Below are positions 17,637 to 26,325 of a stretch of DNA of 64,000 nucleotides, one piece after another (positions within the stretch are counted from its first letter, which is position 1; each line of letters opens with the position of its first letter). Source of the DNA: Desmonostoc muscorum FACHB-395 (GTDB taxonomy: Bacteria > Cyanobacteriota > Cyanobacteriia > Cyanobacteriales > Nostocaceae). The position numbers and the translations under genes are program-made. The DNA lies in assembly GCF_014698035.1 (NCBI RefSeq), contig NZ_JACJSF010000035.1, positions 1 to 64,000 on the forward strand, written 5' to 3'. Under the pieces are notes generated by a model that was not told the DNA's origin, ran no database searches, and was given only the letters and a program-made list of their open reading frames with translations.

Positions 17637-17704
17637 GTAACAAGACTGTTGAGCAGAGAAAATAATTGCAAAAAATCTAGATTAGTTATTTCATATCTGG
17701 GTAA

Positions 17705-18090
17705 TCAAGAGACAATTAAACCATCCTGGACATAAATCAGTTGTTTTGTTTGATCTGCAATATTTTGTTTGTGAGTTACTATCACAATATTCATTCACTG
17801 CTCGTTCAACTCTGATAGCAAATTCATCACTTCTTGGGATATTTTGCTATCTAATGCAACCGTCGGTTCGTCTGTTATAACTAAAGTCGGCTTATTGACT
17901 GACCTTCAGAAAGTTGATTTGGGTGGTTAAAGATTCGTTCTGTTGCAGTAATCTCACCCTTATCAGTGATTTTTCTGTGCGATTCCGTCTTTGATAGATA
18001 AATTAATACCTTTAAGTATAGGAATATTAACTTTCCCTAAATAATATTTTTTGTAATAGATTCTAGATAAATTTCGAGTAGTTAGCTATG
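17705..18090 (-). pseudogene. Decayed ABC transporter ATPase (DevA/LolD/MacB type)
   Basis: Reading the minus strand leftward from about 18090, one frame gives a typical ATPase N-terminus (VNIPILKGINLSIKDG, about 18040-17990) that stops before the Walker A. A second piece reads NHPNQLSEGQ, a degenerate LSGGQ signature. A third reads TLVITDEPTVALDS (Walker B and D-loop, about 17880-17840) and then, after an in-frame stop, NIVIVTHKQNIADQ with the H-loop, ending at 17705. Walker A and other parts are deleted, so no functional protein can be made. DevA-like ATPases pair with DevBC exporters for heterocyst glycolipids; no partner is here. It is a gene remnant. Confidence 0.75.
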
Positions 18091-18653
18091 ACTGCAATGT
18101 TGTTTGTTAACCTCAAATCCAGACTATATTAAGTATAAATACTTAATTCGTTCGATAAACATTTAAGGTATTTTTGTAAAATAAATACATACTACATTTT
18201 GAAGTTCCGTCTCTGGGTTATAACAGAAGCCGATATTAGGATAAACTGGCTTTTGAATACATCGAGAGTTCAGCAGGGACTTTGTTTTTTACTGCTGGTG
18301 ACTTATTGCCAGTATCCTATCACCTTTTGCTGTATGAAACTTACTTCAAGCTACGGGAAGTCTCCCTCAAGAAGGTTTCTTAGCATCCAAAACGACTCTC
18401 ACTCTTTTAAGGCTATAGCCTTAGAATATTTACAAGCTTTGCTTACGAATTAGCTGTCTCTAGAAAAAGTACCGATTTTGCTTTCTAAGCTGACATTACA
18501 CCCGTTTATATGCGGATTTATGTAGCTTAATAACAAATTAGCGGATTCATTAATATTAAGCCTGTTTTACTATTTAGTTCCTTATCCTGATTTATTAGAC
18601 AGCTAGAGTGTTCATTTCACTTTGTTCAATAGCTTTTAGCCCTTATCGCTCCC
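18091..18653. other. Intergenic region, no convincing gene
   Basis: 563 bp, AT-rich up to 18200. An 84-codon frame at 18199-18453 has no recognisable motif, no good ribosome site and non-gene-like composition, so I do not call it. The region probably includes further decayed sequence linked to the ATPase remnant and the promoter of the next gene. Confidence 0.5.
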
Positions 18654-19166
18654 ATGCTGACTCATCACCGCAAGCCCGTGTGCTTATCACTTATTTCTAC
18701 TGACCTACCAATCTGGTCTGTTGTCGAAACTGCTGCGACATTGTATCAAAAAGATACTGATAGATTCCATTTGCTGCTAACTGCACCGCCCCTAATAAGC
18801 TGTGAAGTCGAGAGTGTCGTAAGTCCAGAGGATACGCTTCCCCAAAGGAAGAGCAAAGCTTACGCCCCTAACAGTCCGAGAATTTTGTGGCTAGAGATTT
18901 CCCCTTATCGAGTCATCATGACTATGCAAGGTAACGCTCAAGTGAGTTACCGTCACTTTTGGGAACAGGGCGTTTATGGTATTAGTCGCTATTGGTTGCC
19001 AACTGAGTCGTTGCAACCTAACGACCCTATTCGGTTACGAAATTTTACTAGTAGCCTAACTCTCAACGGACATCCTTTACCAGAGCATTTACGTCTAGAA
19101 TATGAATTGTGGGCAGAAAAAGTCCAGTTAGGATGCTACATACTTAATTTGGAAATTAAACACTGA
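18654..19166 (+). CDS. Hypothetical protein, about 170 residues
   Basis: Not confidently recognised. The C-terminal half is well structured: SPRILWLEISPYRVIMTMQGN, a WEQGVYGISRYWLP segment and LPEHLRLEYELWAEKVQLGCYILNLEI, which looks like conserved enzyme-like sequence with alternating beta and helix. A chorismate-lyase-like fold is one possibility but I cannot support it with catalytic residues. Residues about 57-75 (SPEDTLPQRKSKAYAP) look like an inserted linker; the DNA there (18825-18875) resembles dispersed repeat sequence. No signal peptide or membrane helix. Confidence 0.65.
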   Translation: MLTHHRKPVCLSLISTDLPIWSVVETAATLYQKDTDRFHLLLTAPPLISCEVESVVSPEDTLPQRKSKAYAPNSPRILWLEISPYRVIMTMQGNAQVSYRHFWEQGVYGISRYWLPTESLQPNDPIRLRNFTSSLTLNGHPLPEHLRLEYELWAEKVQLGCYILNLEIKH

Positions 19167-19332
19167 TATTTAAAGGGGATTGGGTACAGATTATTCTCTA
19201 TTAGCTGTCACCTCTCCCCTAACGTCAATACTTGTAGCAATCCTATCTTAGAACAGTGGCATGGTTGCGTTGCGTAAGAGATTGGCTGCAACCAGAAAAG
19301 CGCTAAAGCCACCACAAATGATGGTAATGGTC

Positions 19333-20118
19333 TTAAGCCTGTATTAAAACATCTTTAGATACTTTAGAACTAGTATCCTTTGTGAGCTTTGTGACTATTT
19401 CCATAGCAGCAGTTTGTGACTTTAACCAATTAGTAAACAAGTCTCCAATGATTTTCAGTCGTCTTTGTTCGTCTAATTGAGGTTTAATGATTTCCTCAAC
19501 TGCAATTATATGCACTCCTTTGGGAGTAGTTATTGGCTTGAGAATTTGTGGGGGATTAGCAGCAAAGATGGCTGCTGCAATCTCCGGTCTAAAATCAGTG
19601 CGTAGACGTATTCCTTGATATCCTCCAGCCCGGCGTATTTCAGTATTTTGGATGTATTGACGGGCGATTTGTTGAAAACTAATTTCCCCTTCTTGCAGCG
19701 CATAAAATAGTTCTAGCGCTAAATCTTCATCATCTAATACAACTTCATAAGTGACTGCTGCAATGTAATCGAGTTGGTGTGCATAAAAAAATTGTTCAGC
19801 TTTGTCTGCAAATAAATGATTTGCTAATTTGGCTGAGAGAAGGTTGTTTTCGGCTATTGCTTCAAAGTCGTCTAAAGAAAGATGATATTTTTCTAACCAC
19901 GCCCAGGTATCTTCTGCCTTGAGCAGTTGGTTGGCTAAACGCAGGCTATCTGCTGCGCGTTGCAGTTCTTCTAAACCAATTTGAATACCTGCCTTTTTCG
20001 CTTCCTGTTCAATAATTTTTCTGGTTGCGATCGACTCTAATACATTAGGGATTTGGCAAGCAAGCTTTATGTGGTCAAGAATATCATCAGGAGAAACAGT
20101 CAATACATTTGACATCAT
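19333..20118 (-). CDS. PpiC/SurA-like peptidylprolyl isomerase of export locus
   Basis: A 261-residue protein with a SurA-type helical N-domain (1-110) and a parvulin-like domain (about 115-225): EVVLDDEDLALELFYALQEGEISFQQIARQY and GVHIIAVEEI at its end. No signal peptide is visible, so unlike SurA it seems cytoplasmic. In cyanobacteria such genes accompany HlyD plus C39-peptidase ABC exporters; here HlyD lies 378 bp upstream on the same strand. It may act as a chaperone for the exported peptide or protein; this is inferred from context. Confidence 0.82.
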   Translation of the reverse strand: MMSNVLTVSPDDILDHIKLACQIPNVLESIATRKIIEQEAKKAGIQIGLEELQRAADSLRLANQLLKAEDTWAWLEKYHLSLDDFEAIAENNLLSAKLANHLFADKAEQFFYAHQLDYIAAVTYEVVLDDEDLALELFYALQEGEISFQQIARQYIQNTEIRRAGGYQGIRLRTDFRPEIAAAIFAANPPQILKPITTPKGVHIIAVEEIIKPQLDEQRRLKIIGDLFTNWLKSQTAAMEIVTKLTKDTSSKVSKDVLIQA

Positions 20119-20496
20119 TTAATTCCTCCAATGGCTAACCTAAATCATTAGGATATTATCAGGATTAATCGGACAATATTAATTACATCTATACTATAAT
20201 TTTCAGATTTAATTATTTATTGCCTCTGTCTAATAGTAGCCTTAATATTTAATTTTGTGCGATTGTGAAAATCTTTTTATAAAATTAATATTTTTGCATT
20301 AAGATTATAAATACCAGTAAAAAATACAAGTAATTAAAAATCAAAATAAAATAATTGTTCACGTACAAGTTAGTAATGCTTGATAGAAATTGAACCATGA
20401 GGCTCACCCCGACTTTTTTAAGAAGTCGGGGATCTTGTTGTTCATACTCTAAGCTACGGTTTAATTACCTGAAAATTGCTGTAAGTTGGCAAATTT
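20119..20496. other. Intergenic region between adaptor and isomerase genes
   Basis: 378 bp, AT-rich, with a perfect hairpin at 20407-20431 close to the HlyD stop. No short frame with a double-glycine leader is visible on either strand. Confidence 0.5.
20407..20431. repeat. Hairpin with 9-bp stem after the HlyD gene
   Basis: CCCCGACTT (20407-20415) pairs perfectly with 20423-20431. It lies 66 bp past the HlyD stop on the minus strand. There is no T run, so it is more likely a dispersed palindrome or RNA-processing/stability element than an intrinsic terminator. Confidence 0.6.
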
Positions 20497-22044
20497 CTAA
20501 AGCTCCAAACCACCTTGTTGTAACTTCTTAAACGGATCTAAAATAAAATCTACGATCCGGCGTTGGCGGATAATCACCTCTGCACTTGCAGTTTGACCTG
20601 GTGTTAGAGGGATACGTTTGTTGGCAGTTTGGATATAGGGCTGAAGTAGGGAGATTTCCAACTCATAGGTTTCGATGTTACCTTGATTCGTCGTTTGAAC
20701 TTTCGAGTTAGGCGAAATCCAGCTAACGCGCCCTTGCACTACCCCATAATCTTGGAAGGGATAAGCATCAAATTTGATTTTAACTGGCATTCCTACCTTT
20801 AAAAAACCGCTTTGTTGGCTAGGCATCTGCGCTTTGAGAATCAAAGGAGTATTGTTGGGCGCAATTTGGGCAAGCATCTGTCCTGGTTCTACTACAGATC
20901 CTGGTTTGTGGATAGGCAATTCGAAAACTGTGCCATCAATAGGCGATCGCACTATTCGTTGTTGCATCTGTAGCTGTAAAGATGTAATCTGGCTTCCTGT
21001 TTGAGCAATTTCTGATTGCAGGTTAGTAATTTGTCCTTGTAAATCTTTAAGCTGTTCCTGATTTTTCAGCACCGCTAGTCTACCTGCTTGCACCACACTG
21101 CGATAGCTGCTTTGCTGTTCTTGCAGACTAAGTTTTGCCTGCTGAATATCTGAAAGGGCTTGACTCATCAACGACTGATAGCGGTTAAGTTCTTCTTTTA
21201 AGCGCAACTGTGCTTGTGTGATATCAGATTTTGCTTGTTCCTGTAAGCGTTGACTTTCTTCTGCAATCTTTTCTAATTCCACAACCTTGATTTGGGGAAT
21301 TGCACCTTGCCGCAAAAGCTGGCGATAACGCGCAACTTCTGTGACATCTCGGCTGAAACGACTCTTCGCTAACTTTTGAGCAATTTGGGTAGAACTGATA
21401 TTCTGGCTAGCTTGTTGCACTAAAGCCAATTTTTCTAGTCTTTGTGAGTTATAGGTACTCTGTTTAGCATCAAGATTTTGCTGTGCCTGACTAACTTGAG
21501 CAAGTTTTTCTAATTCTTGGGATTTATTTTGTTGCTCTTGGATGTTAATCGTCAAGATAATTTGGTTTTTCAGGAGATCCAGTTGCGATCGCCGATTCAA
21601 TAAACCTTCCAGTTTTGTCTGCACCTGCTGCAAATCCGTTCGCAGCACATCAGACTCTAATTGAACTAAAATCTGTCCTGCTTTTACAGTTGAGCCTTCT
21701 TTGACATTGACGGCGGTAATGCTACCAGTAACTGGACTATCTAATTTTTGGGTAGCTCCTTCAGGTTCCATGCGTCCTCTAGCACTCCCTGTTTCATCAA
21801 CTTTAGAAAGCATTGCCCAAGGTAAGATGATTCCAGCAAAGCCTACCAGTAAATACAATAGGGAGCGCGTCCAGAGTTTTGGTAAGGCATCTAGTAGTTC
21901 CTCGGTGCCATAAAACCAATCATTTGCTTCAGATGTTTTCTGTGTCTGAGGGTGAAAGATGGCATTTGTGTTTTCCACCAGGTGAAATTCAGTTGGTTTT
22001 GGGATAGCGAAGGCGGATGATGAATTATTAGATGGGTTTGGCAT
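20497..22044 (-). CDS. HlyD-family membrane fusion (adaptor) protein
   Basis: A 515-residue periplasmic adaptor. One N-terminal membrane helix (about 55-77, LLYLLVGFAGIILPW) is followed by a lipoyl half-motif (PVTGSITAVNVKEGSTVKAGQ), a long Gln-rich coiled coil (about 165-365), the second lipoyl half (IVRSPIDGTVFELPIHKPGSVVEPG) and a beta-barrel domain. It would link the inner-membrane ABC exporter encoded upstream at 22547-25609 to an outer-membrane channel of TolC type, which is not in this window. The 500-bp gap to the exporter gene holds a 42-bp tandem repeat. Confidence 0.94.
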   Translation of the reverse strand: MPNPSNNSSSAFAIPKPTEFHLVENTNAIFHPQTQKTSEANDWFYGTEELLDALPKLWTRSLLYLLVGFAGIILPWAMLSKVDETGSARGRMEPEGATQKLDSPVTGSITAVNVKEGSTVKAGQILVQLESDVLRTDLQQVQTKLEGLLNRRSQLDLLKNQIILTINIQEQQNKSQELEKLAQVSQAQQNLDAKQSTYNSQRLEKLALVQQASQNISSTQIAQKLAKSRFSRDVTEVARYRQLLRQGAIPQIKVVELEKIAEESQRLQEQAKSDITQAQLRLKEELNRYQSLMSQALSDIQQAKLSLQEQQSSYRSVVQAGRLAVLKNQEQLKDLQGQITNLQSEIAQTGSQITSLQLQMQQRIVRSPIDGTVFELPIHKPGSVVEPGQMLAQIAPNNTPLILKAQMPSQQSGFLKVGMPVKIKFDAYPFQDYGVVQGRVSWISPNSKVQTTNQGNIETYELEISLLQPYIQTANKRIPLTPGQTASAEVIIRQRRIVDFILDPFKKLQQGGLEL

Positions 22045-22107
22045 AAGAATTGGACGTTGGGGATTAGGGACAGGCTAATTTGTAATTAGGGCTAGATTGG
22101 AGATTTT

Positions 22108-22512
22108 GAGTATTTGGGGTAGATGAATCCAGTTCAAAGGTGGATGAATGAGTATCTGAGGTAGATGAATCCAGTTCAAAGGTGGATGAATCCAGTTCAA
22201 AGGTGGATGAACGAGTATCTGAGGTGGATGAATCCAGTTCAAAGGTGGATGAACGAGTATCTGAGGTAGATGAATCCAGTTCAAAGGTGGATGAACGAGT
22301 ATTTGAGGTGGATGAATCCAGTTCAAAGGTGGATGAACGAGTATTTGAGGTGGATGAATCCAGTTCAAAGGTGGATGAACGAGTATTTGAGGTGGATGAA
22401 TCCAGTTCAAAGGTGGATGAACGAGTATTTGAGGTGGATGAATCCAGTTCAAAGGTGGATGAACGAGTATTTGAGGTGGATGAATCCAGTTCAAAGGTGG
22501 ATGAACGAGTAT
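22108..22512. repeat. 42-bp minisatellite inside the export operon
   Basis: Ten GAGTAT anchors at 22108, 22150, 22213, 22255, 22297, 22339, 22381, 22423, 22465 and 22507 mark nine units. The period is 42 bp except one step of 63 (42+21), which shows that the unit is itself a divergent dimer of 21 bp sharing AGGTGGATGAA. Unit length is a multiple of three, so open frames run through on both strands (plus: VDESSSKVDERVFE repeated; minus: an NWIHPPQILVHPPL repeat). It fills nearly all the space between the exporter and HlyD genes. Probably non-coding. Confidence 0.95.
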
Positions 22513-22546
22513 CTAATTTCCTTCATCCCCTATTTCTGAGTCCCTT

Positions 22547-25500
22547 TCAACCTGTTTGCGCTAGTTGTTGCTGATTGAGATAAAAATAATGTCCTTTTTT
22601 AGCGATTAATTGCTCGTGAGTGCCGCTTTCGACCAAAATGCCCCGATCTAAAACCAAAATTAAGTCAGCATTACGCACTGTAGAGAGACGATGAGCAATA
22701 ATTAAACTTGTGCGTCCTTGAAGAATTTTTGTCAGGTTGTGCTGAATAATCCGCTCAGATTCAGCATCTAAGTGACTGGTTGCTTCATCGAATATCAAGA
22801 AGCAGGGGTTTCCTAACAAAGCACGAGCGATCGCTAGGCGTTGGCGTTGTCCACCGGATAACATACCCCCACCTTCACCAATTTGGGTTTCGTAGCCCAT
22901 TGGCATTAGCTTAATAAACTCATCTGCTCCTGCTAGCCGCGCCGCTTCAATAATTTCTTCTTGCGAAACTTCTGGATGAGCAATACTGATATTCTCCTGA
23001 ATCGTACCGCCAAACAAAAAGGTATCTTGGTCTACAACGCCGATTTGGGAGCGGAGCGATCGCAGAGAAATATTAGTCACATCTTGACCATCAATCAAAA
23101 TTTTGCCATCCGTCGGCAGATATAGCCCTAAAATCAGTTTGGAGAGGGTTGTTTTTCCAGAACCACTACGACCTACAACTGCTATAGTTTGCTCAGGTTT
23201 GATTTCAAAACTGAGGTTTTCTAACACGTTAATATCACTTTCTGGATGATAACGAAAAGTCACATTTTCAAATACAATATGACCGCGTAAACTACTTAAA
23301 GTCTGACGTGGTTGAAATTGTAAATCTTCTTCTGGCTCTGCTTCTAAAACATCATTAATTCGCTCAGTGGAAATGATCACTTCTTGCAACTGATTCCACA
23401 GGACAACGAGTCGTTGGAAAGGTCGAATAACGTTTCCTAACAACATATTGAAGGCAATTAATTGTCCAATGGTTAGTTGATTTTGAATTACCTGCCATGC
23501 ACCAAACCAGAGTAATCCTGTAGTAACTAGTGATTCGATACTAGAACTGAAAATTTGTAGTTGGTTACTAATTACCTGGCCGCTAAAGGTCTTTTTAATG
23601 ACATTATTCAGCAGTTCTTCCCAATGCCATCGGACTGTTTGCTCAATTGCCATTGAGCGAACTGAGCGAATACCCGTGAGGGATTGAATCAAATAACTGT
23701 TCTCTTTAGCTGAAGCATTAAAAACTTCGCGGCTAATGCGGCGCAAAAAAGGTGTAGCGACCAGCGCCAATAATACAAAAGGCGGGACGATCGCTAAACT
23801 GAACAATGCCATTTGCCAGCTATACCAAAACATCAATGCCACATAGACAAATACTGTCATCAAATCCAAACCAATAGACAGTGCTTCTCCAGTTAGAAAG
23901 CGCTGAATTTTTTGGTTTTCTTGGACGCGAGAGACAATATCGCCAACGTACCGCGACTCAAAAAAAGCTAGGGGCAAGCGAAAGGTATGCTTAATAAAAC
24001 CTACCAGCAGTGTTAGTGACAGACGATTGGCTGTGTGATCTAGTAGATATTGCCGCAGTCCATTCAGAGCAACGCGGAAAAAACCAAAAATTAGTAAGCC
24101 TAAACCAACGGCGTTTAAAGTTAGGGTACTTCCCTGGACAATTACTCGGTCTAACAGTAGCTGGGTAAATAGAGGTGTAACTAGTCCAAACACCTGAATC
24201 AACACCGAAGCGATAAACACTTCTAGCAGTACTTGCGAGTGAGGTTTGACTAAATCAAAAAATTGCCAAAATGCTGTAGTCGCTTCTTGGGTTTCTTTGA
24301 GTAAGTCTGTGGGTTGTAATAACAGGGCGTAACCAGTCCAACCGGCTTTAAATTCGCTAGCAGTAAGGGTGCGTTGACCAATGGCGGGGTCGCCAATAAT
24401 CACCCGTTTTTTATTGACTTCATAGACGACAACATAGTGCTTACCTTCCCAGTGAGCGATCGCAGGTAGGGGTTGTTGGGCTAGTTTATCGAAGCTAGCT
24501 TTCACCGGACGGCTAGCAAAGCCGATACTTTCTGCGGCTGCTGTCAAACCCCGCATTGATGCCCCACTGCGACTGACGTTAGTTAAATCTCGGATGCGGT
24601 TGACATTAAAACGCTTCCCCCAATAGCGACTAATCATCACTAGACAAGATGCTCCACAGTCGGAGGCGCTTTGTTGTTCAAAAAACGGATACCGTTTAGT
24701 CAAGCGTCCCAACCAATGCCCAGCCCTTACCTTTGGGCTAGGAAAGTACGGCCGTTGTCTTTTTTGCTTTTGTTTTGGCTCAATGCTAGGAATTGGGGAT
24801 TGTGGGGATTGGGAAAAGTCTTTCCTAGTCCCCAGCCCCAAATCTCCACTCTCCAGGACAGTTTGAGGCTCTTGGGAATCTATCAACTCTGCTAATTGCG
24901 GCCAGTGTTGTAGGGCTGTTTGCCAATCTGCATTACTCAAACTGTAAGCGATCGCTGATTGCGCTACCTGCAAACTTCCCTCTTTGGGATTCAGGTAGAT
25001 GTTTCCAGGTGTCAATCTTCGCCCATGAGAATCTAGCAGTTCGCCCCGATGCAGCAACCAAAGCTTGATATCTTTAGTGAGATTGGCACTTAAAGAACCA
25101 CTTTCTAGATTGTGTCGCTCAAATAGAGATAGCGCTTTAAACGTCTCCTCAACGGTGCCATTATGCCCAATTAAGGAGTTGTAACAACATAACAGCAGCA
25201 AATCCCAGACCTCTGCGCGTCTTAAAAGGCGATCGCGGACACTAAGCGATGTCCGAATTACCTCTTGTAAAGTCTCTTGGTTGATATAGCAAAGCTTTAA
25301 GTTTGCCGAAGCTCTAGCAACATAAGGACTAAATTCCTTTTCTGGAAATAAAGTCAACTCGCCAAATGACGATCCAGAAAAGAGAGTAGTAATTAAATTG
25401 TTAGAGCTATCCAGCAGCCTGACTTTACCACCCAGGACAATATAAATTCCTGTGTCAGTTGTAGTTGCTTGCCAAAACTGCTTTGCTACTTGTGGTTCGA

Positions 25501-25609
25501 CAATCTTCAGCCCTCCAAGACACGTATCAAGTTCTTCCTTTGACAGCGACTTACCCAAGACTTGGGTAATTTGTTCAGCTAAATATTGCTGGGAAAACGC
25601 TGATGGCAT
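22547..25609 (-). CDS. Peptidase-containing ABC exporter (CNBD-C39-TMD-NBD)
   Basis: A 1020-residue bacteriocin-type exporter. Domains: cyclic-nucleotide-binding-like beta roll (about 45-130), a linker with low-complexity sequence (250-295), C39 cysteine peptidase (about 305-435; catalytic C318 in SDCGASC, H in EGKHYVVV, D in IGDPAIG), six-helix ABC exporter domain (about 455-745), and ATPase with Walker A GRSGSGKTT (~813), LSGGQRQR (~916) and Walker B FLIFDEATSHLD (~940). C39 domains cut leaders after double glycine during export. The layout resembles HetC and the exporters of cyanobacterial bacteriocin clusters. An HTH gene lies 21 bp upstream and HlyD downstream. No leader-bearing substrate gene was seen nearby. 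Confidence 0.95.
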   Translation of the reverse strand: MPSAFSQQYLAEQITQVLGKSLSKEELDTCLGGLKIVEPQVAKQFWQATTTDTGIYIVLGGKVRLLDSSNNLITTLFSGSSFGELTLFPEKEFSPYVARASANLKLCYINQETLQEVIRTSLSVRDRLLRRAEVWDLLLLCCYNSLIGHNGTVEETFKALSLFERHNLESGSLSANLTKDIKLWLLHRGELLDSHGRRLTPGNIYLNPKEGSLQVAQSAIAYSLSNADWQTALQHWPQLAELIDSQEPQTVLESGDLGLGTRKDFSQSPQSPIPSIEPKQKQKRQRPYFPSPKVRAGHWLGRLTKRYPFFEQQSASDCGASCLVMISRYWGKRFNVNRIRDLTNVSRSGASMRGLTAAAESIGFASRPVKASFDKLAQQPLPAIAHWEGKHYVVVYEVNKKRVIIGDPAIGQRTLTASEFKAGWTGYALLLQPTDLLKETQEATTAFWQFFDLVKPHSQVLLEVFIASVLIQVFGLVTPLFTQLLLDRVIVQGSTLTLNAVGLGLLIFGFFRVALNGLRQYLLDHTANRLSLTLLVGFIKHTFRLPLAFFESRYVGDIVSRVQENQKIQRFLTGEALSIGLDLMTVFVYVALMFWYSWQMALFSLAIVPPFVLLALVATPFLRRISREVFNASAKENSYLIQSLTGIRSVRSMAIEQTVRWHWEELLNNVIKKTFSGQVISNQLQIFSSSIESLVTTGLLWFGAWQVIQNQLTIGQLIAFNMLLGNVIRPFQRLVVLWNQLQEVIISTERINDVLEAEPEEDLQFQPRQTLSSLRGHIVFENVTFRYHPESDINVLENLSFEIKPEQTIAVVGRSGSGKTTLSKLILGLYLPTDGKILIDGQDVTNISLRSLRSQIGVVDQDTFLFGGTIQENISIAHPEVSQEEIIEAARLAGADEFIKLMPMGYETQIGEGGGMLSGGQRQRLAIARALLGNPCFLIFDEATSHLDAESERIIQHNLTKILQGRTSLIIAHRLSTVRNADLILVLDRGILVESGTHEQLIAKKGHYFYLNQQQLAQTG

Positions 25610-25630
25610 TTTCTAACCTCCAAAACAGTA

Positions 25631-26230
25631 TTAGTTATTGGTCTGAATTAGATTAAATGACCAATGCAAACTAGGTTCAGAGTTAGATTGCAAGTCGCAG
25701 ATTGTAATGCCAGCATCTTTATTTTTGTCAGTTTCTTGTGGACAAGAATTTTTGCGCTTAGTAGAAAGTCCCATTTTTTTTAGCAGCCGATTAACATGGC
25801 GATCGGTAATTGCAATGCCAAATTCATTTGCTAAATGTTTACTTAACCATTGTGCTGTCCAGCAGCTAAATGCGTAACCATATTCACGCGGACTATTACT
25901 TACCAATTCTTTCAAGCGTTCAATATATTGATCGTTAACAGTCTTGGGTCTACCTATCGGTCGCTCATTCCATTTATGTGCTAAACCTGCCTCTGCTACA
26001 CCAATCCAGTACCGTGCCATTTCTTGGGAACAACTTAAGATTTCACAGATTTGGCTTTGAGATTTACCTTTATCAGCAAGTAACATAATTTCAATCCGCC
26101 GACGATATTCTGGTTGTAAATTAGCTTGCAGGTTTTTCAGCAGTGCCTTCCGTTGGAAAGGTGTTAAGAACTTGCTCTCATGCATGTCATAGCATTCAAA
26201 AGCTTTCTCTTGACTGAAATTTTCTGACAT
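25631..26230 (-). CDS. HTH protein related to IS630-type transposase N-terminus
   Basis: A 199-residue protein with two helix-turn-helix units: one about 45-85 (SQSQICEILSCSQEMARYWI) and a winged one about 97-160 (RPKTVNDQYIERLKELV ... ITDRHVNRLLKKMGLS), as in the DNA-binding half of IS630/Tc1-type transposases. The DDE catalytic domain is absent; the C-terminal 35 residues are unrelated. It starts at 26230, and the exporter gene begins 21 bp after its stop. Such a truncated protein next to an exporter could be a domesticated regulator of the operon, or just a transposase fragment. Intact frame and tight spacing favour the former (inference). Confidence 0.8.
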   Translation of the reverse strand: MSENFSQEKAFECYDMHESKFLTPFQRKALLKNLQANLQPEYRRRIEIMLLADKGKSQSQICEILSCSQEMARYWIGVAEAGLAHKWNERPIGRPKTVNDQYIERLKELVSNSPREYGYAFSCWTAQWLSKHLANEFGIAITDRHVNRLLKKMGLSTKRKNSCPQETDKNKDAGITICDLQSNSEPSLHWSFNLIQTNN

Positions 26231-26277
26231 AATTTTTATCAGTTTCTACCAAGTATAAAATGTGGGCAAATGTGTCT

Positions 26278-26325
26278 TTTGCAACTGCTTTAATCCTGAC
26301 ATCTCAGGATTAAAGCAGTTGCAAA
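26278..26325. promoter_or_regulatory. Perfect 22-bp stem-loop upstream of the HTH gene
   Basis: Positions 26278-26299 are the exact reverse complement of 26304-26325 with a 4-nt loop (CATC). It lies 48 bp upstream of the HTH protein's start codon, in its promoter or 5' leader, and has no T run on either side. An operator for a dimeric regulator, an RNA structure in the leader, or a MITE remnant are all possible. Confidence 0.7.

Noticed and set aside
18199-18453. 84-codon plus-strand frame
   Set aside because: No motif, no ribosome site, lies in decayed AT-rich sequence.
22108-22512. CRISPR array
   Set aside because: Units are contiguous with no unique spacers, and no cas genes are near.
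22182-22574. Acidic repeat protein frame on the plus strand and HPP-rich frame on the minus strand across the minisatellite
   Set aside because: Both exist because the 42-bp unit is a multiple of three without stops. Neither has a clear ribosome site, and the plus-strand frame runs into the exporter gene's 3' end.
22547-25609. Calling the exporter hetC
   Set aside because: The domain layout is HetC-like, but hetC is normally followed by hetP and lacks an HlyD partner gene next to it; here HTH, HlyD and PpiC-like genes surround it.
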